Shown: piece after piece, positions 1-8,305 of the stretch
How positions within the stretch are numbered: position 1 is the first letter of the stretch
Layout: each line of letters begins with the position of its first letter
Origin: Lewinellaceae bacterium
Lineage (GTDB): Bacteria > Bacteroidota > Bacteroidia > Chitinophagales > Saprospiraceae
Reading direction: 5' to 3'
NCBI GenBank assembly: GCA_016708875.1
Contig: JADJFA010000038.1
Span: forward strand, 1-53,629
DNA: 53,629 nt
The notes under the pieces: model-generated
The model's database searches: none
What the model was told of the DNA's origin: nothing
Seen by the model: the letters and a program-made list of their open reading frames with translations, nothing else
Translations under genes and position numbers: made by a program

Positions 1-288
1 GTTGTCGGTGCTGCCATTGTCAACATCATTGGACGTCAGCGTCGCATGTCCACTGTTATCAAGGTTGATGGTACGGTTTTTACACAGGGCAGTAGGTGGC
101 GTTATATCCCTGACGGTGATTACTGCCGCGCAGGTGCTCGTGTTGCCACTGCCATCTGTTGCCCTCAGCGTTACAGTATTCATTCCAATATTGGCACAAG
201 TGAAACTGGAAGGTGTCAGGCTGAGCGTGAAACTACAGTTGTCCGTGCTGGCGTTGTCCACTGCGCTGGGAAGGACCTGACGGTCCGG
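1..288 (-). pseudogene. C-terminal continuation of cassette A HYR/T9SS giant, beyond an in-frame stop; runs off the window
   Basis: This stretch is almost identical to 37066-37350 of the cassette B giant, where it encodes HYR-like repeats near the C-terminus. In copy A the minus-strand frame meets a TAA at 289-291. The patch around 262-300 has lost three bases in total relative to copy B through separate small deletions, so the stop appears inside the patch but the frame is restored after it. The rest of the protein, including the expected T9SS sorting domain, lies outside the window. It is either a true nonsense lesion or a consensus error; the sequence alone does not decide. Confidence 0.6.
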
Positions 289-2322
289 TTAGCCCATATT
301 AGCCGTTGCGTTTTTGCATTTTGCAACCGGCGCGATCAGATCCCTGACGGTAACCGTTGCGGTACAAGAGCCTGTATTTCCGGCAATGTCCGTGCCTGTC
401 AAAGTCACCAGGTTGTTGCCAAGATGTGCGCAGGTAAAAGCCGTCTGACTCAGCGTAAAGGATGCGATGCTGCAATTGTCAAAACTGCCATTGTTGACAT
501 CCGCCACAGTCAGTGTTGCCTGCCCGGCATTGTTGAGGTTAATGGTGGCATTTCTACACAAAACAGTGGGCTTGATCGTGTCGCGCACGATTACAGTTGC
601 CTGACAGGTTGCGGTGTTACCGCTCTGGTCGGTGCCTGTGAGGGTGACGGTGTTGGTTCCAAGGTTGGCGCAGGTGAAATTGGACGGGACGACGCTGAGG
701 CTTGCGAGCGTGCAATTGTCGCTGCTGCCGTTGTTTATGTCCGCCGTCGTGATGGAGCCTTGTCCGATGTTGTTGAGGGAAACCGTCCCGTTTTTGCAAA
801 GCATAGTTGGCGGGATCAGGTCAACCACCGTCACGACCGCGCTGCAAGTGGCGGTGTTCCCGTTGCCGTCATTGACGGTGAGCACAACGATATTAGCACC
901 TAAGTTGCTGCAAATGAAGGTATTAGGCACGACAGATACCTGGTTGACGGTGCCGCAATTGTCCGCCCCACTTTGGTAAACATCTGCCGTGGTAATGGAA
1001 GCCATCCCTGCTGCATTCAAGGCGGCCGTATGGGCTTTGCAGACCACCGTTGGGGCGGTGATGTCCTTTAAAGTAACCGTAAATGTGCAAAACTGAGTAT
1101 TGCCATTGCCGTCGTCCGCCGTGAGGGTCACAGTCTCCACGTCGTTGTGACCATTGAGCGCGGTGTTTGAAGCCGGACTTTGCGTAACCGTCGGGTTGGC
1201 CGTACAATTGTCGCTGACCGAGGCTGCGGAGTGCGATCCGACCGTGCCACTGCAATTACCGTCTGCTGCCACGGTCGTGTTCGGCGGGCAGGTAATGGAT
1301 GGTTTGGTCACGTCTTTCAGCGTCACGGTCAGGGTGCAAAACTCCGTATTGCCATTGCCATCGTCCGCTGTAAGCGTGATGGTTTCCACGTCGTTGTGGC
1401 CATTGAGCACGGTGTTTGAGGCCGGGCTTTGGGTCACTGTTGGGTTGGCCGTGCAATTGTCGCTGACTGAAACTGCCGAATGCGAACCGACCGTGCCGCT
1501 GCAAGTGCCGTCTGCCACTACAGTGGTGTTCGGCGGGCAGGTAATGGATGGTTTGGTCACGTCTTTCAGCGTCACCGTGAACGTGCAAAATTCCGTATTG
1601 CCGTTGCCGTCGTTCGCTGTAAGTGTCACAGTTTCCACGTCATTGTGACCATTGAGCGCAGTGTTTGAAGCCGGACTTTGGGTTACTGTTGGGTTAGGGT
1701 TACAGTTGTCGCTGACCGACACTGCGGAATGCGATCCCACCGTGCCACTGCAAGTACCATCTGCTGCCACGGTCGTGTTCGGTGGGCAGGTAATACTCGG
1801 CTTGGTTACGTCTTTCAGCGTCACGGTGAATGTGCAAAACTCCGTATTGCCATTGCCATCGTCCGCTGTGAGGGTGACGGTTTCCAGGTCATTGTGACCA
1901 TTGAGCACGGTGTTTGAAGCCGGGCTTTGGGTGACGCTTGGGTTGGCCGTACAATTGTCGCTGACCGACACTGCCAAGTGCGATCCGACCGTGCCGCTGC
2001 AAGTGCCGTCTGCTGCTACCGTCGTGTTCGGCGGACAGGTAATGCTCGGCTTGGTAATGTCTTTCAGCGTCACGGTAAAGGTGCAAAACTCCGTATTTCC
2101 ATTACCATCGTTTGCCGTAAGCGTGACGGTTTCCACGTCATTGTGACCATTGAGCGCGGTGTTTGAAGCCGGGCTTTGGGTCACCGTTGGGTTGGCCGTG
2201 CAGTTGTCGCTGACCGACACTGCGGAATGCGATCCGACCGTGCCACTGCAAGTACCATCTGCTGCCACGGTCGTGTTCGGCGGGCAAGTAAGGCTTGGCT
2301 TGCTTACGTCTTTGAGCGTCAC
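289..2322 (-). CDS. HYR-repeat part of cassette A giant secreted protein (fragment)
   Basis: This is the middle and late part of a secreted repeat protein. It holds five 83-residue HYR repeats, each starting KPSITCPPNTTV or close to it and carrying a conserved DNC and a GHNDVE motif. Shorter HYR-like repeats of about 75-79 residues follow, beginning for example APTVVC, PPTMLC and KPTVLC. HYR domains are Ig-like folds of extracellular adhesion proteins. The frame is the same as that of the upstream fragment (2359-6576). The break between them comes from a compensating pair of one-base changes near 2375 and 2337. The ATG at 2322 is therefore internal, not a real start. Its closest relative in the window is the cassette B giant (36409-43808). 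Confidence 0.8.
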   Translation of the reverse strand: MTLKDVSKPSLTCPPNTTVAADGTCSGTVGSHSAVSVSDNCTANPTVTQSPASNTALNGHNDVETVTLTANDGNGNTEFCTFTVTLKDITKPSITCPPNTTVAADGTCSGTVGSHLAVSVSDNCTANPSVTQSPASNTVLNGHNDLETVTLTADDGNGNTEFCTFTVTLKDVTKPSITCPPNTTVAADGTCSGTVGSHSAVSVSDNCNPNPTVTQSPASNTALNGHNDVETVTLTANDGNGNTEFCTFTVTLKDVTKPSITCPPNTTVVADGTCSGTVGSHSAVSVSDNCTANPTVTQSPASNTVLNGHNDVETITLTADDGNGNTEFCTLTVTLKDVTKPSITCPPNTTVAADGNCSGTVGSHSAASVSDNCTANPTVTQSPASNTALNGHNDVETVTLTADDGNGNTQFCTFTVTLKDITAPTVVCKAHTAALNAAGMASITTADVYQSGADNCGTVNQVSVVPNTFICSNLGANIVVLTVNDGNGNTATCSAVVTVVDLIPPTMLCKNGTVSLNNIGQGSITTADINNGSSDNCTLASLSVVPSNFTCANLGTNTVTLTGTDQSGNTATCQATVIVRDTIKPTVLCRNATINLNNAGQATLTVADVNNGSFDNCSIASFTLSQTAFTCAHLGNNLVTLTGTDIAGNTGSCTATVTVRDLIAPVAKCKNATANMG

Positions 2323-2808
2323 TGTGAAGGTGCAAATTCGGTATTGCCGTTGCCGTCGTTAGCGGTAAGGGGTCATGGTTTCCACGTCATTTTGGCCATT
2401 CAAAGCGGTGTTTGAGGCCGGGCTTTGCGTCACTGTTGGGTTGGCGGTGCAATTGTCGCTTAGCGCAGCCGGGGAGTGTGAACCGACCGTGCCGCTGCAA
2501 GTGCCATCTGCCGCCACTGTCGTGTTTGGCGGGCATGTAATGCTTGGCTTGCTTACGTCTTTCAAAGTAACCAGTAAGGTACAACTGGCTGTATTCCCGT
2601 GGCCGTCATTAGCAGTGAGGGTTACCGTCTCCACATCATTATGGCCAATGAGCACGGTGTTAGAAGCAGGGCTTTGCATAACCGATGGGTTCGGGTTGCA
2701 GTTGTCGCTGACCGAGGCTGCGGAGTGCGTTCCAACCATGCCACTGCAACTGCCATTTGCCGCTACCGTCGTGTTCGGCGGACAAGTGATCATAGGCGGA
2801 ATAACATC
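1066..2808 (-). repeat. Tandem array of seven 249-bp HYR units (cassette A)
   Basis: The DNA repeats with a period of 249 bp (83 codons). For example, the same CGGCGGGCAG-type motif recurs at about 1282 and 1531. The distance between the first and last unit borders is 1743 bp, exactly seven periods. Units are very similar to each other at DNA level, which suggests recent amplification or gene conversion. Confidence 0.85.
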
Positions 2809-5800
2809 TCCAACCACCACGGTAGTGGTACCAACACCGCTACAGCCATTTTGTGTGATGGTCAAAGAATAATTGCCAGCCGCCGCTGGAATTGCCGAAA
2901 AGCCAGGTGGTATCCGCTGAGTGGAGGCATAACTGTTCGGCCCGGACCAGGAATAAGTAACCATTCCGGGAAGTACTGACCCGCCGTTTAACAGGATGGT
3001 TCCATTGGGACAAACGGGACTGTTGCTCGATGGGGTTGAAATAGGGCCGTTGACCACAACCGAAACGGAGGCGGTTCCTTTACAGTTTTTACTATCGGTT
3101 ACGGTTACCGTATAGACACCTGCACCTGAAGTAAAAACTACAAACGGTGTAGGATCTTCCATGTTTGCAGTATAACTATTCGGGCCCGACCATGAAAATG
3201 CGGTGAAGATGCCGGAGCCACCAGAAGGTGTGGAGTTGAGCACCAAATTACTACCGCCACAAATTGGACTGTTGCTGCTTGCCGTGATGCTCGGAGCACC
3301 CTGCGTGGATACCGAAACACTGGTCGAAGCCGTGGCCGTACAACCCGCATTGTCCGTCACGGTAACCCGATAGGTACCTGCGTTGACAATGGTGATTTGG
3401 AAATCAGTTGGGTCCTCCATGGAAGACATGAAATTGTCTGGACCTGTCCAACTAAATGTGGAATAAATCCCGGAACCGCCACCCGGATTTGAATTCAGAT
3501 CCAGATATGCATCTGTACATAGGGGAGAATTGCTGCTGGCGGTAAGGCTTGGTTTTGGATTGATCGCTACAGTAGTGGTTGCGCTTGCTGTACAACCCTT
3601 GCTGTCTGTAACTTTCACTTGATATATTCCGGCTGAAGCAATGGTGGTAGAAAAAGGGACGGGGTCTTCCACGGAGGCTACATAAAAATCAGGGCCTGTC
3701 CACTGGAAGAGACTGTACATCCCTGAGCCTCCGGAAGGGGTCGAGGAAACGGTAATGTTCGAGCCTTCACAGACCGGGCCATTGTTCATGGCGCTGATGG
3801 ATGGAAGTGGATTTATGACCACCGTTACACTGCTTGTAGCCGTACATCCAGCCACCTCAGTCACCGTTACATAATAGTCCCCTGCAACAGCTGGCGTTAC
3901 TTGGAAAGGGGCAGGATCTTCTACATTGGCGGTATAACCATTCGGTCCTGACCACAGGAAAGCCGAGTATTGGCCTGAACCACCCGATGGCGTAGAACCC
4001 AATGCCACTGTGCCATTGGTACACACCGGAGCAAGGAGGCTTGCCGTGATACCGGGTAAACCATTGACTGACAAGGAGGTAGTACCCTTAGCCGTGCACC
4101 CTGCATTGTCTGTGACCGTCACCGTATAAGTGCCCGAGGCATTCATCGTAGCTGGAAAACCTGCCGGATTCTGAACGTTTGCAGTGTAATTGTTTGGGCC
4201 GGCCCAGCTATATTGAATATAAGGTACTGAACCGCCCGAAGGCATAGAGCTCAATAAAACGGTTCCACCCACACAAATCGGGCTGTTTACTGCCGCTGTA
4301 ATGCTTGGAGCAGGGTTGACCACTACGGTGGTTGTCCCTATTCCGGAGCATCCCGCATTGTCCGTCACGGTCACGGTGTACGTTCCAGCGGAGGCCAATA
4401 AAGCGGAGAAACCCGCAGGATTTTGAGCCGATGCGGTGTAATTATTCGGGCCTGCCCAACTGAATTGCGTATAATTACCAGAACCACCGCTCGGGCTGGA
4501 ACTCAGGTTAATGGTAGCGCCCACACAAACGGGGCTGTTACTGGAGGCTGTGATGCTTGGCGCGGAATTGGCCGTCACACTGATACTCGTGGTGGCGGTT
4601 GCACTGCAACCAGGTGTGTCCGTCACGGTTACCGTATAAGTTCCTCCAGACGCTGCTACTGCCGGGAATCCTGCCGGGTCTTCGACATTGTCTGAAAAAC
4701 CATTTGGTCCTGCCCAGGAAAAGGAGGCATAAGGTGGGGTGCCGCCCGATGGCGTTGAACTCAATTGAATGGTTGCGCCCAGACAAACGGTTCCGCTGTT
4801 GCCCGACGCAGTAATGCTCGGTGGCGGTGCAATGACGATAGAAGCCGTTGCCGTGCAGGCGCCCGAGCTGGTTGCAGTCACGGTATAGGTTCCGGCAGTG
4901 CTGACGGTTATGGAAGCGGTGCTTGCGTTGGTGCTCCAGACATAAGTGATGCCGCCTGAGGCGGTAAGATTCACATTTCCGGTCACGCACAGCAGGCTGA
5001 TGCCACCATTGATCTGGGCTGCAAAAGGCTCTATAATCTGATTGGTAATGGTCACGATCAGGGCCAGGATGTCCGTCAGGTTATTCGAATTGGTGACCTG
5101 TATATTAACCTCATATTGGTTGTCGGTATTGGCGTCTGCCGGGGCTTCATAATCGGGCGAGAAGCCCTGAGTCCAACTCAAAATACCCGTCACAGCATCA
5201 ATGGCAAACCTGCTCGCATCTGCTCCGCCAGCCAGCGCGTAGGTCAGTCCGGCTCCTTCGCTGTCATTGGGATCGCTGGTTTCTGTATCGTACAAAACCG
5301 AGCAGGCGTTTTCCTGAAAATTGACCGATGTGGGGGAGGTAATTACAGGACGATTGTCGTTGGTAATGCTAAAAATAGCCTGGGTAGTATCGCGGCGTTG
5401 ATCGGGATAATCACAGTCCCAAACGATAAAATCAATGGGGTATGAACCCTGCCAACTTGTATCAACAATGGCAATGGTCATCACGCCATTTGCATCGAGG
5501 GAAGGCACCAGGGGCGAAAGCTGTACCAAATATGGGGATGCAATCGTGCCCACGGAACCACCTGCAACAAAATTGAGGCTGGAACTGTCTACATAAAGAT
5601 ACTGATGCTCAGCATCATAGAATTGGAAGGTGATCTTCCCAGCGCCCACATTTGCCAGGGTCAAGGTATAGGAAACCGCAGGGGGGACTCCCGTCGGTGT
5701 AGCCCAGCCGGCCAAATCTCCATCAACAAAACCAGCCAGTTTAGCACCCGCACCCGCCAATTGTACGTCTGCAAAAAGCGGCCGGGCAATCACCGTCATT

Positions 5801-6576
5801 GGATTGACACCAGGCGGAACGACTTGCCAGGCAGGATCTGCAGCAGTGCCCGTAAATGGGAACACATCAAAATCAAACTGATGGCATGGGCCGTTAAAAG
5901 TCAGGTAGTTGTCCAAATCAAAGTCTGTAAATTCCTCCCCCTGAAAAATGGTCTGGCCGGGAATGGTCTGCCAAACAGGCGCGCCGTAATCGGGCAGCAC
6001 CGTGAAAGAGCCGAAAATGGTATCGGCCAACATGTTCGACGTGTTTTCTGTGACGATAATGCGCACGAGTTCTGTTCCCGTCCATAAGTTCGAAACTGGC
6101 GTGACTGTCAGGATTCCATTCAGGATGCTGGCGTTCAGGTTTGGTCCGGCCTCTGAACTCCAGGTAACCGGGTCGCCATCCACACTGACGAGGTAATCCA
6201 ATAGATTGACCTGGTCGAATGGAATGTTTTGGAGGGTGGTATCAGCCAGAATCGGAAGCAGTTCCGGTGGGTAATCCGCATTTGGATCAATATTGAGCCA
6301 AAACGGCATGCCAATAGATCCAAAAGTTGAGTTGTGGATGAAATTGACCGTTTCCGGGGTGCCATACACCTCATCGTTCGGTGCATAATAGACCCTGAAT
6401 GTCAGGATTTCACCAAAGTATTGGTTGGAGTAGGCCGTGATATAAAAGTATTGATCTCCCAGGATGGAGATTGGCGTGGCTACTCCGCGCAACTCATTCC
6501 CCACAAATACACCGACGATGTTGCCGGCATTATTGCTGGGAGTGCCACTGAAATTTACCCGGACGATCAGGCTCAT
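2359..6576 (-). CDS. N-terminal part of cassette A giant secreted PKD-like/HYR protein (fragment)
   Basis: Seen in order: a module with GNIVGVFVGNELRG (about residues 1-95); Ig/cadherin-like segments; a second copy of that module around the motif QLAGAGAKLAGFVDG; a cadherin-like domain ending in SWTQGFSPDYEAP; a short Ig-like domain; a run of about eight PKD/Ig-like repeats of 80-85 residues (motifs TPSGG, WAGPN, GTYTVTVTD); and the first two HYR repeats. The ATG at 6576 is internal: the family start is the ATG at 6733-6735, in the same frame, with the signal peptide displaced (see 6577-6735). The last residues (after DVETM) are frame-shifted. It probably acts outside the cell as an adhesin or fibre, by analogy with other PKD/HYR giants. 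The cassette B homologue spans 36409-43808. Confidence 0.8.
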   Translation of the reverse strand: MSLIVRVNFSGTPSNNAGNIVGVFVGNELRGVATPISILGDQYFYITAYSNQYFGEILTFRVYYAPNDEVYGTPETVNFIHNSTFGSIGMPFWLNIDPNADYPPELLPILADTTLQNIPFDQVNLLDYLVSVDGDPVTWSSEAGPNLNASILNGILTVTPVSNLWTGTELVRIIVTENTSNMLADTIFGSFTVLPDYGAPVWQTIPGQTIFQGEEFTDFDLDNYLTFNGPCHQFDFDVFPFTGTAADPAWQVVPPGVNPMTVIARPLFADVQLAGAGAKLAGFVDGDLAGWATPTGVPPAVSYTLTLANVGAGKITFQFYDAEHQYLYVDSSSLNFVAGGSVGTIASPYLVQLSPLVPSLDANGVMTIAIVDTSWQGSYPIDFIVWDCDYPDQRRDTTQAIFSITNDNRPVITSPTSVNFQENACSVLYDTETSDPNDSEGAGLTYALAGGADASRFAIDAVTGILSWTQGFSPDYEAPADANTDNQYEVNIQVTNSNNLTDILALIVTITNQIIEPFAAQINGGISLLCVTGNVNLTASGGITYVWSTNASTASITVSTAGTYTVTATSSGACTATASIVIAPPPSITASGNSGTVCLGATIQLSSTPSGGTPPYASFSWAGPNGFSDNVEDPAGFPAVAASGGTYTVTVTDTPGCSATATTSISVTANSAPSITASSNSPVCVGATINLSSSPSGGSGNYTQFSWAGPNNYTASAQNPAGFSALLASAGTYTVTVTDNAGCSGIGTTTVVVNPAPSITAAVNSPICVGGTVLLSSMPSGGSVPYIQYSWAGPNNYTANVQNPAGFPATMNASGTYTVTVTDNAGCTAKGTTSLSVNGLPGITASLLAPVCTNGTVALGSTPSGGSGQYSAFLWSGPNGYTANVEDPAPFQVTPAVAGDYYVTVTEVAGCTATSSVTVVINPLPSISAMNNGPVCEGSNITVSSTPSGGSGMYSLFQWTGPDFYVASVEDPVPFSTTIASAGIYQVKVTDSKGCTASATTTVAINPKPSLTASSNSPLCTDAYLDLNSNPGGGSGIYSTFSWTGPDNFMSSMEDPTDFQITIVNAGTYRVTVTDNAGCTATASTSVSVSTQGAPSITASSNSPICGGSNLVLNSTPSGGSGIFTAFSWSGPNSYTANMEDPTPFVVFTSGAGVYTVTVTDSKNCKGTASVSVVVNGPISTPSSNSPVCPNGTILLNGGSVLPGMVTYSWSGPNSYASTQRIPPGFSAIPAAAGNYSLTITQNGCSGVGTTTVVVGDVIPPMITCPPNTTVAANGSCSGMVGTHSAASVSDNCNPNPSVMQSPASNTVLIGHNDVETVTLTANDGHGNTASCTLLVTLKDVSKPSITCPPNTTVAADGTCSGTVGSHSPAALSDNCTANPTVTQSPASNTALNGQNDVETMTPYR

Positions 6577-6735
6577 ATTAAACTCAAAATCGTCGGGGTT
6601 GATGACCCAGTTGGGCGGGTGGAGCGGTTTGGGGGCAGAGATATGGGTGGCCCTTAGTTCCCGGGCGCAGCCACAGGAGCAGCAGCAGACTCAACAGGAT
6701 GGACTACCCACTGTCTTTTTATAGAACCAATTCAT
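6577..6735 (-). pseudogene. Displaced signal-peptide region of the cassette A giant
   Basis: On the minus strand the ATG at 6735 starts MNWFYKKTVG in the same frame as the downstream protein, but this frame stops at a TGA soon after. The hydrophobic core (SILLSLLLLLWLRPG) is in another frame. The mature start (APKPLHPPNWVINPDDFEF) is back in the original frame. A pair of compensating indels therefore surrounds the core. The cassette B homologue has an unbroken signal peptide here. I infer that the true gene begins at 6735. Confidence 0.6.
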
Positions 6736-6826
6736 GTTTTGCTCTTTTAAATGATACAGTTTAAGGGGTTTAGTCGGGGTATTGCAACACGATTTTGCTG
6801 AAATCGCACTACTGCAACTTTGCGAA

Positions 6827-8305
6827 CTACGCTTGGCCGTTTGCAACCGTACAAAGTAAACCCCGGCGCAAGGAAGTCCCCTTATCCGATTGGCCTTTCC
6901 AGACCATCGTGTTCAGGCCCTCTCGGGCGGTGGGATGTACGGTGGACACCTGTATGCCACTCACATCCGTCACCGTCAGGGAAATCTCCTGGGTGCTGGG
7001 CAACGCAAAGCGGAACATCGTCTCTGTATGGAACGGATTGGGTTGAATCTCAAAGGATTGTGCCAGTGCCAGGTCTTGTGCTCCAGTGCTTGGCAAGCTG
7101 AACGGCACCGGATTTTCGATGCTGCCCTGATGCAAGTCAGGCGAGAAATACATGGCCTCGTTCAGGTCCTGAATAGCCCCGTTGCTGCTGTCGAACAGTT
7201 TGTATTTGACTTGTTCGCCACTGGAATTGGCATACACCGTCAGGAAGAAAAGGTACGAATCATACGGCGGAATGTGAATCGCCGTGCTGGAGCCGCGCAC
7301 CTGATTGCCGACAAAAGCGCCGAGTTCCATGGTACTGGTGGTCACGTTTGCATCGTTGCTTTTCAACATGCCGATCAGGGTCATGCTGTGCTCAAACTGG
7401 GTTGGATCCACCGACCAAAAGTTGTTTGCTGGTGGCGCCCCATCATTTGGCCCCCTCGAATTGACAATATGGTCCGGGCCACTGCCGCCCAAATTTGAGG
7501 AGGGCGCTGGGTAGATCAAGGTGCCCGGTGTTGCCAGTTTGATTTGGTAGCCTTTGGGCGGCTGCATGTACTGCAAGTTGCCGATCCAGCCAAAAGTCGG
7601 GTTGATGTACTGCGCAAATGCTTCCTGGCTTTTTATCAAATCACCAGTTTGTGGGGAGAGAGACGAAAGTGCCGGATTAATGGCCAGCGAATAGTTGGGA
7701 ATGTATCCGATCCAGTTCCAGCCGCTCACCACTGGTATCGGTGAGCTGGCAGGATCAAGTACAGTGCCCAGCATTTTCAACGTGTCTGGCAGATCTGCGC
7801 GGTAGATGTACATGGAGGTATTGCCCAGGGTATTCAGGGTTCCAAGCCATCCAGCCCCGTTCAGGTACGTTGAAAAGGCATTTTGTCCTTTCATCAGATC
7901 ATTTGCCGGATGGTTGAGCGAGACCAGCGCTGAATCAAGGTCCGGATTTGGGAAATCCAGATTGAAAGACAGCCAGTTCCAGCCAAAGCCCAATGGCACG
8001 TCGCGCAACACATAACGTGCAGGAACGTAGCGCACATTGGCTTTCCCAACCAGTGTGTCGCCGGTATAAGCCACTACAATATCCTCTACATCGTTGGACA
8101 CTTCGCCCTGAATATTCAGTTCGAGCACCATGTTTTCGGAATTCTCCCAGAGATTGGGGTTGATCTCCCAATTGGGCGGGCGACATACCACACGCACCCC
8201 AAAGGGCAGGCCCTCGTCTCCGCCCATGAAGAATGGGTTTTGCCCCGTTTCCGTGTGCAAAGTGATCGAATCAGACCAGAGCCCGAATGCCAGATTTGAA
8301 TCCAC
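6827..8305 (-). CDS. C-terminal part of cassette A LamG/T9SS surface protein (fragment)
   Basis: This fragment carries the end of the protein: the tail of a domain ending in SDSITLHTETGQNPFF, a truncated copy of the GAFVG module (NMVLELNIQGEV...), two GWNW-type repeats, a full GAFVG module (FEHSMTLIGML, ELGAFVGNQVRG) and a T9SS type A sorting domain (IQPNPFHTETMFRF, MVWKGQSDKG). The last about 15 residues are out of frame: the expected G-V-Y-F-V-R-L-Q follows in another frame, so the C-terminus is damaged by an indel near 6880. Relative to copy B, about 57 residues are missing after YVP (near 8020). The upstream fragments are 8116-9705, 9708-10931, 10934-13333 and 13330-13656. Confidence 0.8.
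   Translation of the reverse strand: MDSNLAFGLWSDSITLHTETGQNPFFMGGDEGLPFGVRVVCRPPNWEINPNLWENSENMVLELNIQGEVSNDVEDIVVAYTGDTLVGKANVRYVPARYVLRDVPLGFGWNWLSFNLDFPNPDLDSALVSLNHPANDLMKGQNAFSTYLNGAGWLGTLNTLGNTSMYIYRADLPDTLKMLGTVLDPASSPIPVVSGWNWIGYIPNYSLAINPALSSLSPQTGDLIKSQEAFAQYINPTFGWIGNLQYMQPPKGYQIKLATPGTLIYPAPSSNLGGSGPDHIVNSRGPNDGAPPANNFWSVDPTQFEHSMTLIGMLKSNDANVTTSTMELGAFVGNQVRGSSTAIHIPPYDSYLFFLTVYANSSGEQVKYKLFDSSNGAIQDLNEAMYFSPDLHQGSIENPVPFSLPSTGAQDLALAQSFEIQPNPFHTETMFRFALPSTQEISLTVTDVSGIQVSTVHPTAREGLNTMVWKGQSDKGTSLRRGLLCTVANGQA

Noticed and set aside
1154..2872. Many plus-strand open frames opposite the HYR arrays
   Set aside because: The 249-bp unit is a multiple of three, so any stop-free antisense frame repeats. 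Their products only mirror the repeats and have no independent domains.
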